DNA of 11,758 nt. It comes from Aestuariivirga sp. GTDB taxonomy: Bacteria > Pseudomonadota > Alphaproteobacteria > Rhizobiales > Aestuariivirgaceae. Positions within the stretch are counted from its first letter, which is position 1; every line of letters begins with the position of its first letter. The translations under genes were made by a program, and so were the position numbers. The notes beneath the pieces were generated by a model that was given only the letters and a program-made list of their open reading frames with translations, did no database searches and was not told where the DNA came from. The stretch covers positions 1-11,758 of the forward strand of contig JADCDC010000242.1 in NCBI GenBank assembly GCA_020252385.1, written 5' to 3'. Positions 1 through 6,621 of this stretch are shown in pieces.

Positions 1-1118
1 ACGTCGAGTTCCTGCTGAAGGACATCCGCCGCTCCGCAGCGCTCTTCCAGGGCCGCAAGGGCAAGGTCACGCATCTCCATTTCGGCGGCGGCACGCCCAC
101 CTATCTGGACGATCTCCACATCGGCGAGATCGTCGAAGCCATCGACAAGGGCTTCGGCCTGGCGGCGGGCGGCGAGGTGGCGCTTGAATCGGATCCCCGC
201 ACCTTGACGCGGGAGCGCGCGCGCGTGCTCGCCGGCATGGGCTTCACCCGCATCAGCTTCGGTGTGCAGGATTTCGCGACACCAGTGCAGATGAAGATCA
301 ACCGGCTCCAGACCTTCGGACTCGTTTCCGCGGCCAATGACTTCCTGCGCGAGGCGGGCTTCACCTCGGTCAACTTCGACCTGATGTATGGCCTTCCCGC
401 CCAGACGGTCGAGAGCGTTGCGAAGACGGCGGAGCAGGCGGCCTCGCTCAGGCCCGACCGCATCTCGGTCTTCGGCTATGCCCATGTGCCGTGGTTCAAG
501 AAGCACCAGAAGATGATCAGCGACGCCGATCTCCCCGGCGTGCGCGAGCGCTATGCCCAGGCGACCACCATCGAGCGTGAGTTGAACGCCCATGGCTATG
601 CCTCAATCGGGCTTGATCACTTTGCGCTGGAGCATGACGAGCTGACCAGGGCCGCCCGTGCCGGCACCATGCGCCGCAATTTCCAGGGCTACACCACCGA
701 CGTCTCGGATGCGCTCCTGGCCTTCGGCGCATCGGCCATCGGCGAGTTCGGCCAAGGCTTCTACCAGTCGGCCCGCGACACGCTCGAATGGTCGCAAAAG
801 CTCGAGCGCAACGAGAGCCCCGTCACGCGCGGCCTTGCAACGACCGAGGAAGACCGCATGCGTTCGGAGGTGATCGAGCGCCTGATGTGTGATCTCTCGG
901 TCGATGCCGCGGCCATCGCCATGCGCCACGGTTTCGCGCCCTCGATCTTCGACGACGTGCCCGAGAAGCTCGCCCACGCCGTGCACGCGGGCATCGCGAC
1001 CGTCTCAGGCTCCCGCATCAGTGTTACCCCGAAGCACCGCCTCTTCCTGCGCACCGTCGCCGCCGCCTTCGACACGCATTTCGTGTCAGCGCCCAACAGG
1101 CACGCCAAGGCGGTTTAG
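1..1118 (+). CDS. hemN: Oxygen-independent coproporphyrinogen III oxidase, 3' part (5' end outside window)
   Basis: This is a radical-SAM enzyme that decarboxylates coproporphyrinogen III to protoporphyrinogen IX without oxygen, in cytosolic haem synthesis. The reading frame is open from the first complete codon at base 3 and runs 371 codons to TAG at 1116-1118. Visible motifs are HFGGGTPTYL (SAM-binding glycine motif, bases 75-104), SFGVQDF, NFDLMYGLP, ISVFGYAHVP, GLDHFA and RRNFQGYTT. These last stretches separate true HemN from HemW-type relatives, and the HemN-type C-terminal domain follows. The CxxxCxxC cluster motif expected near the N-terminus lies upstream of the window, so roughly 80 residues are missing. 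An ATG-initiated reading starting further in is only an artefact of the truncation, because homology continues to base 3. The gene converges on the PLP-enzyme gene with an 11-bp gap. A short T-run follows the stop codon, but I see no hairpin before it. Confidence 0.95.
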   Translation, partial: VEFLLKDIRRSAALFQGRKGKVTHLHFGGGTPTYLDDLHIGEIVEAIDKGFGLAAGGEVALESDPRTLTRERARVLAGMGFTRISFGVQDFATPVQMKINRLQTFGLVSAANDFLREAGFTSVNFDLMYGLPAQTVESVAKTAEQAASLRPDRISVFGYAHVPWFKKHQKMISDADLPGVRERYAQATTIERELNAHGYASIGLDHFALEHDELTRAARAGTMRRNFQGYTTDVSDALLAFGASAIGEFGQGFYQSARDTLEWSQKLERNESPVTRGLATTEEDRMRSEVIERLMCDLSVDAAAIAMRHGFAPSIFDDVPEKLAHAVHAGIATVSGSRISVTPKHRLFLRTVAAAFDTHFVSAPNRHAKAV

Positions 1119-1129
1119 TTTTTTCGTCG

Positions 1130-2272
1130 TCAGAGTCCCGCCAAGGCCTGCTCGATGTCCCCGATCAGGTCATCCACATGCTCGATCCCGACCGAGATCC
1201 GCACCAGATTGTCGGGCACCGGGCTCGTCGGGCCTTCCACCGTCTTCCTGTGCTCGGCGAGGCTCTCGACACCGCCCAGTGACGTCGCCGGCACGATCAC
1301 CTTGAGCCTCGTGCAGAAGCGTTGCGCGTCCGCGAAGCCGCCCTTCACCAGGATCGACATCATGCCGCCGAACCCGTCCCGCATCTGGCGGGCCGCAATC
1401 GCATGGCCTGCATGCGAGGCGAGCCCCGGATAGAGCACGCCTTCGACCTTCGGGTGGCCCTCGAAACGCCGGGCGATCGCCAGCGCATTGGCGGAGGCCT
1501 GGCGGTAGCGCACGAAGAGGGTGCGCATGCCGCGCATCAGCAGGAAGCATTCGAGCGGCGGCAGCGGGGCACCCATCTTGGTGCGCAGCATGCGGAGCTC
1601 GCTCCAGCGCGGCGTCTCGGCCCTTGTCACCAGCACGCCCGCCAGCACGTCGGAGTGGCCGTTGAGATATTTCGTCGCCGAATGGAACACGATGTCGGCG
1701 CCGAGCTTCAACGGCTGCGTCGTCACCGCCGCCGTCGCCGTCGCATCGACGGCGAGAAGGGCGCCCACCTCATGCGCGGTCTCCGCCGCGGCCTCGATGT
1801 CGATCACGTCCCAGGTCGGGTTCAGCGGTGTTTCGATCCACACGAGGTCGGTGCCCTTCCGCACCGCCTTCTCCAGCGCACCCGGCGCACGTGGATCGAA
1901 CAGCGTGAGCGAGATCCGCCCCAGCCCTTCGAGCCGCTTCAGCCAGTCGCGCGTGCCGTAATACATCACATCAGGTGCAGCCACATGCGCACCCTGCGGC
2001 ACCGTTTCAAGCAGCGTCGCGATCGCCGCCATGCCGGAGGCAAAGAGCAATGCCGAGGTCCCGCCCTCCAGCGCCGCGATCGTCTCCTCCGCCTGCCACA
2101 GCGTCGGGCTGCCGTTGCGGACGTAGTTCTCCTTCAGCTTCGGCGCGTAGTTCTCATCGCGGGCATAGGTCGAGGAGGTGTGGATCGGCGGCACCACAGC
2201 ACCCGTCTCGGGATCAACCGCGCGCAGCGCATGCGCCGCCACGGTCTCGGGCCGCAGGCCCTGGTTAGACAT
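1130..2272 (-). CDS. PLP-dependent trans-sulfuration (Cys/Met metabolism) enzyme, cystathionine synthase/lyase-like
   Basis: A 380-residue fold-type I PLP enzyme of the Cys/Met metabolism family (MetB/MetC/gamma-lyase relatives). Seen: substrate/phosphate loop with Y50 and R52 (NYVRNGSPT), Y104 in MYYGT (the position that stacks on PLP), IETPLNPT, D176 (binds the PLP ring nitrogen), PLP lysine K201 in HSATKYLNGHSD, SLGGVESL (331-338) and R358 (LVRIS). SLGGVESL resembles gamma-synthases and gamma-lyases more than classical MetC. The RNGSPT loop and the HRKTVEGP stretch, where many members have a PA-MTH motif, point to a distinct subgroup, so the exact reaction is open (beta-lyase, gamma-synthase or gamma-lyase). 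I chose the ATG at 2272 because it overlaps the upstream dehydrogenase stop by 8 bp (ATGTCTAA). An earlier in-frame start at 2302 would add ten residues that look unlike the family. Last gene of the pdxH cluster. Confidence 0.85.
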   Translation of the reverse strand: MSNQGLRPETVAAHALRAVDPETGAVVPPIHTSSTYARDENYAPKLKENYVRNGSPTLWQAEETIAALEGGTSALLFASGMAAIATLLETVPQGAHVAAPDVMYYGTRDWLKRLEGLGRISLTLFDPRAPGALEKAVRKGTDLVWIETPLNPTWDVIDIEAAAETAHEVGALLAVDATATAAVTTQPLKLGADIVFHSATKYLNGHSDVLAGVLVTRAETPRWSELRMLRTKMGAPLPPLECFLLMRGMRTLFVRYRQASANALAIARRFEGHPKVEGVLYPGLASHAGHAIAARQMRDGFGGMMSILVKGGFADAQRFCTRLKVIVPATSLGGVESLAEHRKTVEGPTSPVPDNLVRISVGIEHVDDLIGDIEQALAGL

Positions 2273-3020
2273 GCTGTCCGCCGTTGATGTGAAGTTCCGC
2301 ACCGTTCACATAGCTCGACTGGTCGGTGCACAGGAAATAGATGGCCCTCGCCACCTCCTCCGGCTGGCCCAGGCGGCGCTGCGGAATCTGCGCCACCAGT
2401 TTCTCCGTACCCGGAGAAAGAATCGACGTCTCGATTTCCCCGGGCGAGATCGAGTTGACGCGCACGCCAAAGGGGCCGAAGTCCGCCGCCATCTCCCGCG
2501 TGAGCGAGGCGAGTGCCGCCTTCGATGTCGAATAGGCGGCACCCGCAAAGGGATGAACGCGCGAGCCCGCAATCGAGGTGACGTTCACCACCGCGCCCTT
2601 GGCCGCGACGAGCTCGTCCATCAGCCCGCGCGCCAGCATCACCGGCGCGAAGAAGTTGATCTGGAACACCGTCTTCCAGTCCTGTTCCGATGTCTCGATG
2701 GTGTTGAGCCTGCCGCCGCCCGGCTTCTTCGGGCTGATCGCCGCGTTGTTGACCAGCGCGTGCAGCTTGGACCCTTGCGCCTTCAGCCGCTCCTTCATCT
2801 GGGCGATGGCCGCATGCGTGTCCTCGGAGGAGGCGAGGTCCACCACGATGTGGTCCTCGGGCCCCGCGTCCCACGGGCAATCCTCCGGGAAGGGCTGGCG
2901 CGAGCAGGTGATGACGCGCCATCCCGCCGTCGAGAAGCGCTTCACCGTGGCGTGCCCGATGCCGCGCGAGGCGCCGGTGAGGATCAGTGTCTTGCGTTCG
3001 GCATCGGGTGTGGCGTTCAC
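2265..3020 (-). CDS. Short-chain dehydrogenase/reductase, substrate unknown
   Basis: A 251-residue classical SDR, presumably a cytosolic NAD(P)H-dependent oxidoreductase. Seen: dinucleotide-binding TGASRGIG (15-22), acidic D61 after the third strand, NNAA (91-94), N122, catalytic S149, Y163 and K167 (YSTSK), then SPGEIET (192-198). C-terminal SYVNGAELHINGG is the usual SDR ending. The alternating hydrophobic pattern and length are normal. The start is GTG at 3020, overlapping the pdxH stop by 4 bp (GTGA), and its 3' end overlaps the next gene by 8 bp, so the three genes are very likely one transcript. The sequence does not reveal the substrate. Its place between pdxH and a PLP enzyme suggests amino-acid or B6-linked metabolism, but that is inference from context only. 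A FabG-like acyl reductase role is less likely because the substrate-loop region (97-112, Pro/Gly-rich) is atypical. Confidence 0.9.
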   Translation of the reverse strand: MNATPDAERKTLILTGASRGIGHATVKRFSTAGWRVITCSRQPFPEDCPWDAGPEDHIVVDLASSEDTHAAIAQMKERLKAQGSKLHALVNNAAISPKKPGGGRLNTIETSEQDWKTVFQINFFAPVMLARGLMDELVAAKGAVVNVTSIAGSRVHPFAGAAYSTSKAALASLTREMAADFGPFGVRVNSISPGEIETSILSPGTEKLVAQIPQRRLGQPEEVARAIYFLCTDQSSYVNGAELHINGGQHV

Positions 3021-3649
3021 GGATAGAGCCTCGCCTTGGACCAGTCGGCCGCGTCGCCCGCGCGGCGGAACACCACGCGGTCATGCAGCCGGAACGGCCG
3101 GTCGTGCCAGAACTCGATCGACAGCGGCTTGATGCGGAAGCCGGACCAGTGCGACGGGCGCGGCACCTCGCCGATCGCGTATTTCGCGGTGTTGAGCGCC
3201 ACCGCCGTCTCGAGCGCGAAGCGGCTTTCGAGCGGGCGCGACTGCTGCGAGGCCCAGGCGCCGATCCGGCTGTCCCGCGGCCTTGAGGCGAAATACTGAT
3301 CCGCCTCCGCCTTCGAGACCTCTTCCACGATGCCCCTCACCCGTACCTGGCGCCGGAGTGACTTCCAGTGGAACACCAGCGCCGCCTTCATGGTGCCGAG
3401 GATCTCCTGGCCCTTCTGGCTCTCGAAATTGGTGTAGAACACGAAGCCGCGCTCGTCGAAGCCCTTGAGCAGGACCATGCGCACGTTGGGCAGCCCCTCC
3501 TCATCCACCGTGGCGAGCGCCATGGCGTTGGGGTCGTTGGGTTCGGAGGCTTCCGCCTCCTTCAGCCATTCGCCGAAGAGGTTGAAGGGATCGTTCCGCT
3601 CGGTGAAGCCCGCCGATGCGGTCAGCTTGGAAATGTCGCTCAAGGCCAT
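3017..3649 (-). CDS. pdxH: Pyridoxamine 5'-phosphate oxidase
   Basis: FMN-dependent oxidase that converts pyridoxine or pyridoxamine 5'-phosphate to pyridoxal 5'-phosphate, the last step of de novo PLP synthesis and of salvage; cytosolic homodimer. The 210-residue length is normal. Seen: RMVLLKGFD (57-65), VFYTNFES (70-77), W95 and the RRQVRVRG strand (99-106), SRPRDSRIGAWASQQS (122-137, FMN and dimer contacts), IEFW (178-181), RLHDR (187-191; Arg and His match the PLP-contacting pair of the family) and the C-terminal RLYP. The start is ATG at 3649; a GGAAA about 8 bases upstream is a modest ribosome-binding site. It heads a coupled cluster whose third gene makes a PLP enzyme, which fits a cofactor/consumer pairing. 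It is divergent from fabI across a 204-bp spacer. Confidence 0.96.
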   Translation of the reverse strand: MALSDISKLTASAGFTERNDPFNLFGEWLKEAEASEPNDPNAMALATVDEEGLPNVRMVLLKGFDERGFVFYTNFESQKGQEILGTMKAALVFHWKSLRRQVRVRGIVEEVSKAEADQYFASRPRDSRIGAWASQQSRPLESRFALETAVALNTAKYAIGEVPRPSHWSGFRIKPLSIEFWHDRPFRLHDRVVFRRAGDAADWSKARLYP

Positions 3650-3672
3650 GTGTTGTTTCCGTTTCTCGAATG

Positions 3673-3702
3673 CTTATGCCACCCGGGCCGAGTACGGATC
3701 AA
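3673..3702 (-). promoter_or_regulatory. Possible sigma-70-type promoter for the pdxH cluster
   Basis: On the minus strand TTGATC (3702-3697) and CATAAG (3678-3673) are separated by 18 bases. They would start transcription about 15-20 bases before the pdxH ATG. The -35 box is good and the -10 box is weak. This is pattern matching only; no experimental or comparative support is visible. Confidence 0.3.
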
Positions 3703-3812
3703 CCACTGCCGGAGACCAGCAGCCATGTGTGCAGTCATGTGGCTGAAGCCCGCGCCGCCCGGCATTTTCTTTCCAGTGGACCTGCCAATGGACTTGTGTC
3801 AATTAACGCGCC

Positions 3813-3830
3813 GCCGGGACGCCTCCCGGC
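3813..3830 (+). other. GC-rich hairpin in the fabI leader
   Basis: GCCGGGA (3813-3819) and TCCCGGC (3824-3830) are perfect 7-bp arms around a CGCC tetraloop, ending 23 bases before the fabI ATG. Only a mixed pyrimidine stretch (TCCTTCATTCC) follows rather than a T-run, so it is not a clear intrinsic terminator. It could be a leader-structure element or chance in G+C-rich DNA. Confidence 0.35.
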
Positions 3831-3853
3831 TCCTTCATTCCGGGCGGTCAATC

Positions 3854-4678
3854 ATGAGCGATAACAAGGGTTTGATGGCTGGCAAGCGCGGCCTGGTCAT
3901 GGGCGTTGCGAACAACCGGTCCATTGCCTGGGGCATCGCCAAGTCCTGTGCCGCGCATGGTGCCGAACTCGCCTTCACCTATCAGGGCGAGGCGCTCAGG
4001 AAGCGGGTGGAGCCGCTGGCCGCCGAGGTGGGCTCCTCGATCGTCGTCCCCTGCGACGTGACCGACGTCGCCTCGCTCGACCAGAGCTTCGAGACCATCG
4101 CGAAGAGCTGGGGCTCGCTCGATTTCGTCGTCCACTGCATCGCCTTCTCCGACAAGGACGAGCTGACCGGCCGCTACGTCGACACGACCGCCGAGAACTT
4201 CTCGAAAACGATGCTGATCAGCGTCTATTCCTTCACCGCCGTCGCCCAGCGCGCCGAGAAGCTGATGAACAATGGCGGCTCGCTCCTCACCCTCACCTAT
4301 TACGGTGCCGAGAAGTGGATGCCGCATTACAACGTGATGGGTGTCGCCAAGGCCGGGCTCGAGGCCTCGGTGCGCTATCTCGCCGCCGACTTGGGGCCCA
4401 AGGCGATCCGCGTCAACGCCATCTCCGCCGGCCCCATCAAGACGCTCGCCGCCTCAGGCATCGGCGACTTCCGCTACATCCTCCGCTGGAACGAATACAA
4501 TTCGCCGCTACGGCGCACGGTGACGACGGACGAGGTGGGCGATTCCGGCCTCTACCTCCTCTCCGATCTCGGCCGCGGCGTCACCGGCGAGATCCTGCAT
4601 GTCGATGCGGGCTACCACATCGTCGGCATGAAGCACCCGGATGCGCCGGATATCACGGTGAACGGCAGCGGTGAGTAG
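3854..4678 (+). CDS. fabI: Enoyl-[acyl-carrier-protein] reductase (NADH), FabI type
   Basis: Reduces trans-2-enoyl-ACP to acyl-ACP, the last step of each cycle of type II fatty-acid elongation; soluble tetramer and the target of triclosan-type inhibitors. The 274-residue length is normal. Seen: atypical-SDR nucleotide motif GVANNRSIAWGIAK (17-30), CDVTD (67-71), VHCIAFSDKDEL (93-104), active-site Y149 and Y159 with K166 (Y-x6-K, in HYNVMGVAKAGLE), SAGPIKTLAASGIGDFRYIL (191-210), and a C-terminal VTGEILHVDAGYHIVGM. The inhibitor-contact positions equivalent to E. coli Met159 and Phe203 are conserved (M162, F206); the position of Gly93 is Ala97. I chose ATG 3854 because family homology starts there. 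A longer in-frame reading from 3368 is antisense to pdxH. The ribosome-binding site is weak. The following gene overlaps its last codons. Confidence 0.96.
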   Translation: MSDNKGLMAGKRGLVMGVANNRSIAWGIAKSCAAHGAELAFTYQGEALRKRVEPLAAEVGSSIVVPCDVTDVASLDQSFETIAKSWGSLDFVVHCIAFSDKDELTGRYVDTTAENFSKTMLISVYSFTAVAQRAEKLMNNGGSLLTLTYYGAEKWMPHYNVMGVAKAGLEASVRYLAADLGPKAIRVNAISAGPIKTLAASGIGDFRYILRWNEYNSPLRRTVTTDEVGDSGLYLLSDLGRGVTGEILHVDAGYHIVGMKHPDAPDITVNGSGE

Positions 4679-5276
4679 GGACCGGCCACCCATCTATTTC
4701 GTCCGCCACGGCGAGACCGACTGGAACGTCCAGGGTCTCATCCAGGGCTGGACCGATACGCCGCTGAACGAGAGGGGCCACGTCCAGGCCCGCGCCGTCG
4801 CCCGCGCCATCGCCCGCCTTCCGGGCCTTCCGAGAGACGCCCACTATGTGGTGAGCCCGCTCACCCGCGCCCGCCAGACCATGGGCTACATCTCCGATGC
4901 GCTGGAACTGGTCCAGACCCGCGTGGCCATCGAGCCCGCCGTCACGGAGCTTGGCTTCGGCGTCTGGGAGGGAAAGCCCTTCTGGGAGCTCAAGGCCTCG
5001 CCCGTCTATCCCGCCCACCCGGAGGACCGCTATTTCTGGCGTCCCGAGTCCGGCGAAAGCTATGAGGACGGCCACGCCCGCATCAACCAGTGGCTCGACG
5101 GGCTGGACCGCCCCACCGTGGTCGTCGCCCATGGCGCCATCGGCCGCTGCCTGATTGCGGAGATCGCCGGCCTGCCGCGCCGCGACCTGGTCGAACTCGC
5201 CATGCGCCAGGGCTACTACTGCAAGCTGGACGGCGGCACGGCCGAGTGGTTTGACGCGACCATCGGAGCGGATTAG
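4671..5276 (+). CDS. Histidine phosphatase superfamily protein (phosphoglycerate mutase-like)
   Basis: A 201-residue member of the branch-1 histidine phosphatase superfamily. Seen: the RHG motif with phospho-accepting H13 (FVRHGETDWN, 10-19), SPLTRARQT (62-70) carrying the second phosphate-binding arginine, acid residue E93 in TELGFGVWEG, and H154 in VVAHGAIGR. The core thus has a full catalytic set. Annotations as phosphoglycerate mutase are common, but the length and sequence fit a broad-specificity phosphatase (GpmB/CobC-like) equally well, and the substrate cannot be read from the sequence. The start is GTG at 4671, the only plausible one before the RHG motif. It overlaps the fabI stop by 8 bp, so translation is probably coupled to fabI. 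I see no good ribosome-binding site. The fabI - phosphatase - aroC order recurs in Rhizobiales (from memory). Confidence 0.9.
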   Translation: MSRDRPPIYFVRHGETDWNVQGLIQGWTDTPLNERGHVQARAVARAIARLPGLPRDAHYVVSPLTRARQTMGYISDALELVQTRVAIEPAVTELGFGVWEGKPFWELKASPVYPAHPEDRYFWRPESGESYEDGHARINQWLDGLDRPTVVVAHGAIGRCLIAEIAGLPRRDLVELAMRQGYYCKLDGGTAEWFDATIGAD

Positions 5277-5293
5277 ACCCACGTCCCAAGAAG

Positions 5294-5419
5294 TTCCCCT
5301 CCCCCTTGTGGGGAGGGGTAGGGGTGGGGGTCGCTCCGACCTCACCGATTCAGTTTGAGTTTATCTGTCTGGCACCGCCCGACCCCCACCCCGGCCCTCC
5401 CCACAAGGGGGAGGGGGAA
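5294..5419. repeat. Composite palindromic intergenic repeat, copy A
   Basis: Two near-identical 40-bp arms in inverted orientation (5294-5333 and 5380-5419) enclose a 46-bp loop. The arms differ by a one-base C-run indel and a small change near the middle (GTA versus CC). Each arm contains its own hairpin: C4TC4 - CTTGT - G4AG4 at 5296-5318 (9 bp) and an 8-bp counterpart at 5395-5415. The DNA or RNA can therefore fold either as one long hairpin or as two small ones. A G-rich tail (GGGGTGGGGGT) follows each small hairpin when read outward-in. The element fills most of the 159-bp gap between the phosphatase gene and aroC and ends 16 bases before the aroC ATG. It resembles widespread alphaproteobacterial intergenic elements (REP/RIME-like); I cannot assign it to a named family. 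Confidence 0.85.
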
Positions 5420-5435
5420 GGAAAGCAAGAACCCC

Positions 5436-6521
5436 ATGTCGCACAACAGCTTCGGCCATCTCTTCCGTATCACCACCTTCGGCGAAAGCCATGGCCCCGC
5501 CATCGGCTGCATCGTCGACGGCTGCCCGCCGAACATCCCGCTCACCGCGGAGGAGATCCAGGCCTTCCTCGACAAGCGCCGCCCCGGCCAGTCGCGCTTC
5601 ACCACCCAGCGCCAGGAGCCGGACCAGGTGAAGATCCTCTCCGGCGTCTTCGAGGACGAGCGCACGCAGGGTCCCGTCACCACGGGAACGCCCATCATGC
5701 TGATGATCGAGAACGTCGACCAGCGCTCCAAGGACTATGCGGCGATCCGTGACAGCTTCCGCCCGGGCCACGCCGACTTCACCTATCAGGCGAAATACGG
5801 GATCCGCGACTACAAGGGCGGCGGCCGCTCTTCCGCGCGGGAGACGGCGGCGCGCGTCGCCGCGGGTGCGGTGGCCCGCAAGATCATTCCGGGTGTCACG
5901 ATCCGCGGCGCCCTTGTCCAGATGGGTCCCCACAAGATCGACCGCACCAACTGGGACTGGTCGGAGGTCGACAGCAATCCCTTCTTCACGCCCGATGCCA
6001 AGGCCGCGAAGTTCTATGAGGACTATCTCGACGGTGTCAGGAAGGCGGGCTCCTCCTGCGGCGCGGTGATCGAGGTGACGGCGAGCGGCGTTCCCGCCGG
6101 ATGGGGCGCTCCCCTCTACGGCAAGCTCGACCAGGACCTGGCCGCGGCCATGATGAGCATCAATGCGGTCAAGGGCGTGGAGATCGGCGCGGGCTTCGAG
6201 GCCGCCGCCTTCTCGGGCGAGCAGAACGCGGATGAGATCCGCATGCACCACGGCAAGCCGGAATTCCTCTCGAACCACGCCGGCGGCATTCTGGGCGGCA
6301 TCTCGACGGGGCAGGACGTGGTCGTCCGTTTCGCCGTCAAGCCCACCTCCTCGATCCTGCAGACCCGCAAGACCATTACCGCCAAGGGCGAGGAAACCGA
6401 CGTGATGACCAAGGGCCGCCACGACCCCTGCGTCGGAATCCGCGCAGTCCCGGTGGGCGAGGCCATGATGGCCATCGTGCTGGCCGACCACTTCCTCCGC
6501 CACCGCGGCCAGGTGGGCTAG
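5436..6521 (+). CDS. aroC: Chorismate synthase
   Basis: Converts 5-enolpyruvylshikimate-3-phosphate to chorismate, the final common step to aromatic amino acids, folate and quinones; a homotetramer that needs reduced FMN. The 361-residue length is normal. Seen: FGHLFRITTFGESHGP (6-21, signature 1, with H19), KRRPGQSRFTTQRQEPD (47-63), FRPGHADFTY (108-117, second catalytic His H112), GGGRSSARET (128-137, signature 2), and KGRHDPCVGIRAVPV (326-340, signature 3). I chose ATG 5436 because the conserved N-terminus starts there. The earlier in-frame ATG at 5355 would add 27 residues translated from the intergenic repeat and should be rejected. A purine-rich stretch (GGAAGGAAAG, 5416-5425), partly contributed by the end of repeat A, is the only ribosome-binding candidate. 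Converges on tlyA across a 233-bp spacer containing repeat B. Confidence 0.97.
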   Translation: MSHNSFGHLFRITTFGESHGPAIGCIVDGCPPNIPLTAEEIQAFLDKRRPGQSRFTTQRQEPDQVKILSGVFEDERTQGPVTTGTPIMLMIENVDQRSKDYAAIRDSFRPGHADFTYQAKYGIRDYKGGGRSSARETAARVAAGAVARKIIPGVTIRGALVQMGPHKIDRTNWDWSEVDSNPFFTPDAKAAKFYEDYLDGVRKAGSSCGAVIEVTASGVPAGWGAPLYGKLDQDLAAAMMSINAVKGVEIGAGFEAAAFSGEQNADEIRMHHGKPEFLSNHAGGILGGISTGQDVVVRFAVKPTSSILQTRKTITAKGEETDVMTKGRHDPCVGIRAVPVGEAMMAIVLADHFLRHRGQVG

Positions 6522-6554
6522 GATCAGATTGAGAACGTGAAGCAGCAGAAGGAC

Positions 6555-6574
6555 CATGCCTGCATTCTGGCATG
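6555..6574 (+). terminator. Weak candidate terminator hairpin after aroC
   Basis: CATGCC (6555-6560) and GGCATG (6569-6574) form a 6-bp stem with an 8-base loop, followed by TTTAGG and an AT-rich stretch. The stem is short and the T-run poor, so intrinsic termination here is possible but unproven. Repeat B just downstream could also stop or process transcripts. Confidence 0.25.
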
Positions 6575-6595
6575 TTTAGGAATAAAAGTCAAGGA

Positions 6596-6601
6596 TATAA
6601 T
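6596..6601 (+). promoter_or_regulatory. Isolated perfect -10 box (TATAAT)
   Basis: TATAAT lies in an AT-rich island (6561-6610, 17 G/C of 50 by hand count) inside a G+C-rich region. No convincing -35 box lies 15-18 bases upstream. If active, transcription would run through repeat B and antisense to the 3' end of tlyA. It may be chance. Confidence 0.15.
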
Positions 6602-6621
6602 TCCTGATTGACCCCACTGGG

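Larger units (their letters stand above)
3650..3853. promoter_or_regulatory. Divergent pdxH/fabI control region
   Basis: A 204-bp non-coding spacer between the divergent starts of pdxH and fabI; it must contain both promoters. It holds the candidate pdxH promoter, an imperfect dyad with 6-bp arms (CAGCCA at 3720-3725 and TGGCTG at 3740-3745), an AT-rich patch around 3799-3806 that could be the fabI -10 region, and the fabI leader hairpin at 3813-3830. I see no convincing consensus promoter for fabI. Readings that extend fabI upstream through this region run antisense to pdxH and are not credible. Confidence 0.5.

Noticed and set aside
1116..1129. Terminator after hemN
   Set aside because: There is a run of six T after the stop codon but no stem-loop immediately before it. 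The 9-bp direct repeat CGCCAAGGC (1103-1111, 1139-1147) nearby looks like chance.
1322..3026. Plus-strand open frames opposite the PLP-enzyme and SDR genes (1322-2287 and 2178-3026)
   Set aside because: Low-complexity Arg-rich shadows of two genes with complete family signatures on the minus strand.
3368..3853. N-terminal extension of FabI by about 160 residues
   Set aside because: It is antisense to pdxH and crosses the divergent promoter region, and FabI homology begins at 3854.
5361..6557. Long minus-strand open frame opposite aroC
   Set aside because: It is a shadow of aroC; its C-terminal end is translated from the intergenic repeat (PPPPCGEGRGGG-type string).
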